A DNA stretch of 64,000 bases from Jacaranda mimosifolia (Eukaryota > Streptophyta > Magnoliopsida > Lamiales > Bignoniaceae), in assembly GCA_018894105.1 (NCBI GenBank), contig CM032123.1, positions 25,521,744 to 25,585,743 of the forward strand. Direction: 5' to 3'. The notes beneath the pieces are model-generated. The model was given only the letters and a program-made list of their open reading frames with translations, searched no databases and was not told the origin of the DNA. The position numbers and the translations under genes were made by a program. This document shows positions 55,335 to 64,000 of this stretch, one piece after another (positions within the stretch are counted from its first letter, which is position 1; every line of letters begins with the position of its first letter).

Positions 55335-56053
55335 CAATGTTTGAGAAATCGGATTGATGATCGAACCGGTGGCCTTATTGGTTATTGGTTCAATCAGTTC
55401 AATCGGTGCGATATCATAATTATATTTAATATTATATAAATATAAAAAAAATATCAAAAAATGCAAAAAAGTATATATAAGGGAAAAAAATAAAAATTTC
55501 CTAGTATTTATTAAACTTTCTACAAACTCTAGTCCACAATAATATCCATACATCAATTTAAAATGTTAAATCATGAAGTAAGTCTTTCCAAAAAATATCA
55601 TTACAGAATCTATTACAACTTACAAGAACAACAAATACCAACTCAAATAACATAAAAGTTTCAAAACATAAATTAAGACCAATATTATAATAAGCAACAA
55701 AGTCACGATACACAAATCTTCAATTATCTTGAAGTTTAGTTCTTGAATTTGGGTTTGGAATTTGATGTTTGGAGAGAATTTGAATGAGAAAATGGAAGAA
55801 GAAAAAAAGTAAAGAAGTTTGAAGCCTAAAGAAAAAAAATAAAAAAGTTCGACCTATTTAATTTTTAATTTTTATTTAAAAAATTATTAACGGATTTAAA
55901 ATAAAAATTGATTCATCGATTCAATCGATTTTTTACTGATTTGGACTGATTTTTTGGCCAACTAGTTTTAGTAATCAAATCGGACTGGAACCTTTGCCAG
56001 TTCCCGATTGAACTGATCAAATCGATCGATTTGGTCCGATTTCTTAAACACTG
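55335..56053. mobile_element. hAT-type non-autonomous element, copy B
   Basis: Inverted termini caatgtttgagaaatcgg and ccgatttcttaaacactg bound 719 bp. The flanking octamers aaacataa and aaacacat match in their first five bases only. It is the same family as copy A (23172-23831): same termini, same ggttcaa/cggt-rich arms and a shared gat(g/a)tcataattat segment. No transposase is present. Confidence 0.72.
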
Positions 56054-56779
56054 AAACACATCCTTTGTCATCAAAATACTTAAACTTTGTATTAATATTT
56101 ATGTGACTTGAGCATTAAATCAATTTCCTCCCTTGGAGGACTTCACTTCATATGAGATGAACTAATGTTAAAAGGGGGGCTCTACGTCTTCTTGGATAAT
56201 TCCACTACATGTTATGCTCGTGACTATGATAGTCAATTTTGAATTCGTAAAAATCACTAAATGCTTATGTGACTTTACCAACAAAATTTTCTAAGTCCCA
56301 AAGCAATTGATAAAACTGTTGTGCAATCAATAAGCTTGGCAAAGGCTTACCAAAAAAAAAAAAAAAAAAACAAAAGAGAACATGAAGAAAAAGGGGTAGA
56401 AACTCCATAAGAGCGCCTTGTTCTAGCACTCGAGATAGGTGCCTAGCTAGTGCCTAACGCTGGCCTTACGATGTGCCATTTCCTCCAATGCTTAATGATG
56501 GCATCTTCATGCCGCTTATTACTCAATTGTTAAAATACAAAGTATGTAGAATCAATAAATCATTCAGGTTACTAAGTGTTTGCATGAACATGAAATGAGC
56601 AAAATAGAACAAACTTTAGTGAAACCACACGAAAAAGACAAAAAGATGTTCGACAAACACTTGGCCCCAGAAGTAAATAACAATGGGAAAGGAAAAACAC
56701 GCCGAAGTGAATAACAATGGGAGAGGAAAGTGCTAAGTAGTAACAAAGTCCTAAACATAAATCCTATTCATTACCAGTG
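56054..56779. other. Unassigned sequence between hAT copy B and the antisense ORF
   Basis: This contains a GGGGGG-containing purine run (56170-56179) and an A-run (56350-56370). No coding domain is recognised. It is probably Gypsy-derived non-coding sequence. Confidence 0.35.
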
Positions 56780-58640
56780 CTCTAAGAAGAACATCTTTAT
56801 TCTTGCAGAGCTGCTACTGCTAGCTCTTCCACCATAGCTTCTGCCACAATCTTAGGACTTTTCTTAGGCTCTCCAATAGCAAGGTTGACTGGGATAATGG
56901 GGTCTAATATCAATAAATCTTCTGCAGAGTACTATCTGATCTTGCTTAAAATTTAACAACAACTCTGGATAGTTTGCTCGTAAATCATCATCGCCTCTGC
57001 TTCAATTGCTTCAAAGAACTCATCGGAACCTTAAATTCCTTGATTGTGCCTTCATAAGCAGCATTTATAAGGGTCTTTCTAGCAAAAGAGTCTAAGAACT
57101 TCTTTCCACTTTTCACCTTTTTTGTGTATCTCACATTCAAGAGCTTATGCTCCTCAAGTAGTTGGGCTAGCTCCTCTTCTTTCTAACTCTGTTACTTAGC
57201 CGCTTTGGCAGCCTCCTTCTTAAGATGTTTCACCAATGCCAAAGCTCACATTGCTCAATGATATATTTACTCAACCAAGTTCCATACATGAACTACTTTA
57301 ATACTATGAAGAAGAACAAAAACAAATATAAAAGTAAATTCATGTGATTAAATGAACTCATACCCAGGTAAAGTCCCCAGCAACTATCCCAGCCAATTAA
57401 GAAGAGGAGAATAACTCCAACCTTCCTTGATTATACTCATCTAAGACACCCTACAAGCGACAACACAAAAAATGGTCTCGTCCATATCTCAAGAGAACTT
57501 ATCCCACAACTCTACCGCAAGCCATGGTAAAAAAGACCCTTGCCCTCGATAGCATGAAAAGGACAAACGATCTGTGGACAAAAAGTAGATTCACGAATGC
57601 ACTTCCCCGCAAAACTAGAAGGCAACATCTCAAGCTCATTATCCATAGTAGGCACATGCCACTGGCACTAATAGAGCGCGCATATTTCTTGGCCGCTAGC
57701 TTGTTTGGCTTGAATGACGCCTACTCAGTAGTGTCTCCCTATGATACTATGTCGTGAGACATCTCTTGTATGTTCCTCCTTCCACTCTTTGAGCATGAAT
57801 CCTAGCAAAGTCGATCTTTTTTCCTACCATAGAATGGAAGAAAAAAAAAGTCAAAATACGAATGATGCATGGAAATATAAAGAAATAAGTACATGCATAC
57901 AAGCAAAAGCCATAAATTAAAAAGTAAAATATGCCAAGTACTAGCACGAAACATATAGGTGACATCAAAAAGAAAACTAAACAACCTCAATTTGGTAAAA
58001 CTCATGCAAAGATTGTAATGAACTTGACTAGGACGAATCAAAGAGGAAAAACTACTCCACTCATAAGGAACGTCCCAACACTCATCTCGAACAAAGAATT
58101 ACATATCCTTCCAAGGACCTCTCGACAAAGATAACCCTCAAAACTATTTAGTTTAGGAAAAGAATGGAATAATAGTACATTTGCCACTTTATGCACCCCA
58201 AACAAAGTGTGGTAACTATCCAAAGATACTAGAAAGCCCATCTCACTGAAATATTGTCGAAACTCTACAAAAGACATGAAAAAATAAGGCACAAATTGGC
58301 CCAAACACACGTCATAACTTCGCATTATATCCGACAAAAGAGAGTCTAGAGGAATTGAAAACCCAAGAGTGAAGTAACTACTAAACACAGTAAAATACCT
58401 TATAGGAGGGAATGATGAACTTAAACTTATTAGAAATACATATCACTCGCCTCAAAACATATAGCTCCTCTGATCCAATTAAACACTTATATACATTGCT
58501 TTAGCAAAGTTACTATTTGTAGTAGAAATGCTCTTAGATTCCTCATCAGAAGATCCCTTTTCTTCAGGATTAATAGTAGGTGACGAGATGACTTATTAGT
58601 TCCACCCCATTACTGGACTTCTGAGGCTTTTCAAAAAATT
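56780..58640 (-). pseudogene. Antisense additional ORF of the second Gypsy element
   Basis: On the minus strand, N-terminal to C-terminal: a block at 58038-58388 with LGFSIPLDSLLSDIMRSYDV and QFVPYFFMSFVEFRQYF, matching the pattern of PF04195-like domains (short F-x-IPL-x-x-x-L, then Q-x-x-P). It is followed by degraded sequence, and at 56950-57230 by a charged helical region (LLEEHKLLNVRYTKKVKSGK, FLDSFARKTLINAAYEG). The polarity relative to gag is opposite, as in the first Gypsy element. Multiple stops occur. Confidence 0.55.
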
Positions 58641-58678
58641 TTAAGGCCTGGTCTAACAACATATCCAATGGAGGACTG

Positions 58679-58980
58679 ATATATATATATATATATTGTG
58701 ATACCACAAGGATAATAGACTTTACGAACATAAGCTAACCTCGGTGCCCAAGGACGCCTCTTCGCTGGTCCTGCCTTAGGCACCCAAGGCCAGGCCCAGT
58801 GGGCACTATCCTCAAGCGCTGCATGGGTGCCTTGGGCAATCGCCCATTAGGGCTCGCCCTCAGGTGCCCAAGGGCAGTGCTATGCTAATGCCACAATAAG
58901 ACACCATACGAGTTGCTACCTCGGGTGCCCAACGGGTGGGCGGCCGACCATGGGGTTGCCACCCGACTCTTTCTATGCTA
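58679..58980. repeat. GC-rich patch with GGTGCCCAAGG motifs, preceded by (AT)n
   Basis: After an (AT)n microsatellite (58679-58696) a GC-rich block carries GGTGCCCAAGG-type words in both orientations at about 58743, 58778, 58825, 58863 and 58924. The composition contrasts sharply with both flanks. It is not recognised as a known element, and lies upstream of the antisense ORF. Confidence 0.55.
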
Positions 58981-59340
58981 TTTCCTATTGGATCACTCAA
59001 AGAATCATTTTCTTAACTCAGCTCAAAACTAGACTTGTTCTTAGATATTTTTAGCCTAATGAAAATCCCAAAATTTTTACCGACTCAAAAGAAGTTATGA
59101 AAAAGTTCGCAAGCATGGAGTCAAGATAGAAAAGTAAAACAAAAAGTTCAAAGAACATGAAAGATATTACCTTGAGGACTCATTACAACACTCCTGTTGG
59201 AACCTTCCTTCTTTTTTTTCTTTCTCAAGGTGGAATTTTTCATCTTTTTACTAACTCCCTAGGTGACAACAAATCTACCTTTATGGAGCGCCTCTTAGAA
59301 ATTTTGAAGACTTTGAGACCTATTCAATCTCAACTTAAAT

Positions 59341-62096
59341 AGAAGTTGAGAACTCCCGGACACCTAACTCAAGAAAAATTACTCATTTGATGAGCCTACT
59401 TTTAACAAATTAAAATAAAGAAAAAATTAAACAAATTAAACTTATAATATATATTTGAGATGAAAAATAAAAAAAAAATTCTATTGAAAATAGGGAGATT
59501 TTAATGACATTGCTAAAATTGACTATAAAGATAATTTGATAAATTTATTAAACATGGCAATAAACTTAAAATTAATCAATTGAATAAAAGGGCCACAGAG
59601 ACCAAAGGATAAGCTAAGCAATAAAGAAGGACAGAAAAATCCTAATAGGTCTAAGTCCGTCAAGACTAAAAACTATAAATACTAAGTCCATAAAAGTACT
59701 TGGGCATAAGAAGTTATTTGCAAAAATTCTCACAGAAAATAAACCGACACATTGTTATTTTCTTGAAAAGACCTTGCTCCATTTTGAAGCAGCACCATTC
59801 AACAATTCTAAGAAGATATATTTCAACATTTAACAAAAGTTTTTCCAATTAGTCTAGAGTTTTTCTACAATATATTCTTTAAGTCTCCTTTGTAAAAGGT
59901 TTCTATCCATCATACTTGTTAATGGTTGGCATAGGGCACTTTATGTACTACTTCAACAAAGCATTGGATATACTCCTTTAGTAATTTCTCTAAGCCTAAG
60001 AGATGGGGAATAAGTAAAATGCCATTCTTGAACTTTTTTTGTTAATCAAAATGTGATGTAGAAACATTGGGTTAGTTGTTGAGGCAAGTAATCATACCAA
60101 TGATCAACTAATTAAACCATGTCAGAATGCTTAGGAAAGTGATACAATAGATATTGAAATCTACTTAGATCATATTAATATATTTTGGTTTAAAACTTAT
60201 TCCAGTGTTTTCCAAATGTTGGCAAACCTATTATATTCTAGTGAATTTGACACTTTAATTTCTTGAGCAAGAGATGCAGCCAAGACAACAATAACAAAAG
60301 AGCTGTGCTTTAAGGGTATTATTGTGAGGGTCCTTTATTGTACCTTTTGGTTTGCAACAAGCCTCTTTAGGATGTCCCTGTATTCTTTTGTATTTCCCTT
60401 GTGAGGTTCTCTAGAATGAAAGCTTGAGTATAGACCTGCTTCCATGACTCTCCTTATCTTAGCGCAATCTTCTCAAGAGTCAAGAAATCCTGACTTCAGC
60501 AGGACGATTGAGGAGGTTTTCTTTAAGAACTTACAATTTTATGTCCCACTTGAACCCCGGAGCGTATTGTGCACTTTCCAGCATACATATATAGTATCCT
60601 CCACAACACTCCAAGTCATAATCGGTAAGTAGTCTAGCCAAAGCTAGTAGTTAGTCTAGTTTGTAATCCGTTCCCTCTATTTAAGCGAGAAAATATAGAT
60701 GTGCAGACTTCTATTACCCCTCAGCCTAATCATTTTGCCTATTCTTCAATTTTCCTATTAGCTAATAGCTAGCCTAATCAAAGAGGTTGTATCAAAGGTT
60801 TGGTGAGGGTTCAGTACTGTAAAGCTCCCACACTCAAGTCCTATAGAAGGTAACTCCAACTAAAGTATAATAAAGATTACCAGATGACCTTGGGTTCGGT
60901 AGCAAATTGAGCCACTACCCTAGTTGCAACTCTCATTGAGGACACTTTAATCGCTTCTTGCAAGACTTCTTGTATGGTTTACAGAAAAAGTTGACTAGGA
61001 AAATGCACTTTAACTTGAAGGGAGAACTCTTTCTATAGGAATAAGTCATGTTGCATTTTGGCTTCATCCTCACAAGATGACTCCACATGCAAGGGAACAT
61101 CAATTGTATTAGCCTCTCCAACTTGTGATCTTGGCATTCTCAATGTGGAAGTTGGTGATTTCGTACAAATGATGTCCAAATTATGGAGTTCCTCTAATAA
61201 CATTGATAATCTAGTTAAATATGGAATGAGATATTGCTGGAAACATGATCAAACTAATTAAGAAGAGCCAAGAGAAGTTACAATAACTTCTAAAGTCTCT
61301 ACTTTAGTTGATTTTAATCTCTAAAAATAAATAGAGAATGAAGTAGTTATATAAGTTGAGCATTAGAGAGGATATTCCTGTGTTGTGGAGCGCACACCTA
61401 AAGATCTTTTGCTTAAATAGAATTAAAAAACTATTATGTCCCAGTAGGCTTAAAAATTCTCTCGTGGACCTCTATAGCCATCGTGTCATTATGGGCTTTA
61501 TTTAGATACAAAGAAGGCCTAACTCATGATACTGCCCTACCAATATACGTGATGGAGAATTTTGTTCTTATGAAAAAGTACCTCAACAAGTGAGAAAAGT
61601 AGAGCAACTTATATATTGAAATAGGGAAGATTAAAAGAATTTGAAGAGGTAAAAGGGAGAGATTTTACTTATACCAAAAAATTAGTTTAATTACAAAAAA
61701 TGAATACAAAACCCAACATGCCTTGTCATATTCTCAGCATTTGTTAGCTTAGTTTACTTGTTTCCCCATATCTTAACTAGCTAACTAACATCCGAAACAA
61801 CTCTACAATTTCAAAATAATACGTTTCTGAGATTCACACTTCATTTATAAACTCACTTTGGAATTTAGCCCCTATCGCGTTTTCATCCCTTTTATAATAT
61901 TTCCCTTCTCCTATCTTTAATCTTGTCCTCAAGACAACGACTAGAGAAACTGAGAAATAAATGTTGAGTCAATGTAGGCTTTGAAATACGTGGTGCAACA
62001 AAATATTAAAATTTTAATTTAAACAAAATTAGTGACATCACATATAATAATTAACAATTAACTACAATAATTAATAAAACCCCTCAAGATGATTAT
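59341..62096. other. Unassigned intergenic sequence
   Basis: No gene or bounded repeat is recognised. A ctataaatac TATA-like motif is near 59670 and might belong to a degenerate LTR. From about 60250 to 61500 the texture again resembles the organelle-like blocks at 28.7-39.2 and 50.9-52.6 kb. Short ORFs at 60444-60632 and 61058-61261 have no known domain. Confidence 0.35.
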
Positions 62097-64000
62097 CACT
62101 ACAAGGGAACGGGGTTTTAGAGATAGATTTTTAGAGACAGAAATATTTTCATCTCTAATTTTCATTAAATAATGACAGAATCAAAGATAGAAATTAGTTC
62201 CGTTGAAATTTAAAAATATAATTTTAAAATAGAGATGGATTTAGCCATGGATTAAAAATTCTACTAAATTTAATAAACTTAAAAATGATAAAAAGGAAAT
62301 GACAAAATACAGACGTATTAAAAGGCAGATTTAGAGACAGAATGTTTTCCATCACTAATAAAATTTGAGATAGAAATAATCCATCTCAAATTAAAAAAGT
62401 CAACAATGGATTATCTACAGAAATAACGAAAGTTTTAAAATTTATAAAATTTCTGTCTCTATGTCTGATTTTATAAAATTTTAAAAAAAATAGAAATATC
62501 AAAAACAAAATTAAGGTGGACTAATTTTTATAGAAAAATGAAATGAAAATTACAAACCTCCAAAATTAATCAAAAGATAATTTAAAATAATAACTAATAT
62601 TTTAATATATTTCTATATATTAAAAATCAAAACAAAATATTTTTTCTATCAAAACTCTCTACCCCTAAATTAAAGCTCTAGAAATCCTTGAGTTCTAATT
62701 TCTCCTCCCTCAGCCCTTCAATGATGTGACCACCGATTTTCAATCTTCGACTGTAGTCTACCAGCCGTCAACCGTCGACCGCTGAGCTCCGACCACCGAC
62801 CCCATTGTCTGCCTCCACCCCCACAAAGAAAGAGAGACGACAATCAAGCGGCGCACACTTTTCCTTGCAGCTAAGTTTTCATTTTTTCATATCTCATTCT
62901 TGAGATATTCTCTCCACCATTTTGAGCTCTTTTATAAGAACATAAACTAAACTCAAAAAGTTTATCTTCTGAGATTGGAAGAGGAGCTTTACAATTAAGC
63001 CAAGGGATTCTTTAGTTGTACCTAGAGAGACAGAATCACGTAAGTTTACTTTCTTTTCTATTTCATCTTTGTTTGGTTTAGTTAGATTCATGCATCTTGA
63101 TCAAAGAAATTGGATAGCTAGTTTGAATTGATTATTTCCATGTATGTTTTTCCAGCCAGATTGGAGTAGATATGGAGGATTGAGTTTCTTACAGGGAGAA
63201 GTAAGGGAGATTCATTCTTTCTGAGTAAAAATCAAGTTTTTTCTTCTTTCCTTTTTCTTTTTTTTTTCCCTTTACATATTCTTGAATGCTTCTAATTTTT
63301 GCCTCTTTTACTTCTTGTCTGAATTATGGGAATAATTTTTCTACGCCCCCCTTCCCTTTATTTTATTTTTTCTATTTTTCCTCCTTTTGAGGTTTGAATG
63401 TTAGTTTTTAAAAATGTTTCTGTAAGCTAAGTAACTTATCATACCTCTTAGGGGTTGGTAAAATTATTAGGTTGATTTCTTTCAATCTTTTGCTTCTCTT
63501 ATGTGGTTGCTGTTGTTTCGAGTGTGTGGAGATGCCATTATTTGAAATTCTCTGTATTTGTAATGCCACAAACAACTTTGACTTAATCAACAAGCTTGGA
63601 TATATAGGATGGCTTCAGTCCATTCCACAAAGTATATATTCTAAGGGCAGCAGTAGATTAATTTTGCATATGCTTAGTTTTCTTGAATTTTTTATACTTC
63701 ATGTTAAAAGTTTGTTGCTTATGAATATTCTTTTCTTATGCATCAGGAGAGAGACCGGCTGTAGTTATCATTTAAAAAATACTTAAATATGAGTCAATCT
63801 CCAAAGTGATGTAAAGCATAGCAGGCTTTCAAGCCAATTTTGAAAGATGTAAAGTACTAAGATGTATCTTGTCATCAATATTTTAGGCTGATTTTGAAAG
63901 AAAGCATAGCAGTACATTTCCGAAATGGATGAAAGAAATAGAAAAGGAACAATGTTGAAGTTATAGGTTCTAGGCCATACTGAAAGCCAAAAGAAACATA
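62097..64000 (+). mobile_element. CACTA element, left end, running off the window
   Basis: This begins with an intact cactacaagggaacggggtt terminus. It is followed by subterminal motifs (agagatag, catctctaat, gagacagaaat) in both orientations to about 62520. A C-rich leader-like stretch (62690-62840) and T-rich, intron-like DNA follow. No transposase exon is reached before the end of the window. The terminus belongs to the same family as the end at 25351, not to the 39.2-50.9 kb element. Confidence 0.8.

Larger units (their letters stand above)
52656..59340 (+). mobile_element. Second Tat-like Gypsy element, partial and rearranged
   Basis: Plus-strand gag (52850-53640) and protease (53960-54460) are followed by short tandem repeats (about 54886-55135), a hAT-type insertion and a minus-strand additional ORF (56780-58640). 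This is the same order and relative orientation as in the element at 10.9-21.8 kb. RT, RNase H and integrase are absent between protease and the tandem repeats. No LTR pair could be delimited, so the bounds are approximate. Confidence 0.62.

Noticed and set aside
57524..57757. Plus-strand ORF of 77 codons
   Set aside because: It is antisense to the degraded PF04195-type region; the minus strand carries the recognisable coding signal.
25351..62096. Pairing the CACTA termini at 25351 and 62097 as one giant element
   Set aside because: Both termini face the same direction; true ends must be inverted.

Overview
This window is nuclear DNA from a flowering plant. It holds one intact host gene in a landscape made almost entirely of old, nested transposable elements. 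The plant assignment rests on a spliced plastid-type cysteine synthase gene with ten exons, on plant-type Gypsy (Tat-like) and CACTA (En/Spm) elements, and on AT-rich intergenic DNA with several small terminal-inverted-repeat elements. The species cannot be told from the sequence.

Layout. 1-3.6 kb holds AT-rich DNA with a 0.7-kb hAT-type element (exact 8-bp target duplication), a 449-bp tandem duplication and a 354-bp MITE. 3.87-9.80 kb holds the minus-strand gene for O-acetylserine (thiol)lyase, likely plastidic, whose ten exons join to 400 codons with no frame break. 10.56-24.86 kb is a nested set: a Mutator-like element with an exact 9-bp target duplication, internal AT-rich tandem repeats and no visible transposase. 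Inside it sit a complete but decayed 10.9-kb Gypsy element (two LTRs, PBS, gag, protease, RT, two RNase H segments, integrase, and an extra ORF on the opposite strand) and a 660-bp hAT-type element with an 8-bp duplication.

25.35-28.7 kb is a decayed CACTA element end with 124-bp subterminal repeats and TNPA-like coding debris, split by a GC-ended hAT MITE. 28.8-39.2 kb and 50.9-52.65 kb have no recognisable nuclear gene; their composition resembles plant mitochondrial intergenic DNA (an inference). Between them lies an 11.7-kb CACTA element (39.20-50.91 kb) with palindromic subterminal repeats, a broken TNP2-type transposase gene and a TNPA-like gene.

52.66-59.3 kb is the debris of a second Tat-like Gypsy element: gag and protease on the plus strand, short tandem repeats, another hAT-type element of the same family as the one at 23 kb, and an extra antisense ORF. 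59.3-62.1 kb is unassigned. At 62.10 kb a third CACTA element begins and runs off the window.

Functionally only the cysteine synthase gene looks active. All the transposon genes examined carry stops, frameshifts or lost catalytic residues. I found no convincing undescribed biological system. The most informative items are the antisense ORFs carried by two independent Gypsy elements, the nested MULE/Gypsy/hAT structure with recoverable target duplications, and the possible organelle-derived block split by a CACTA element.
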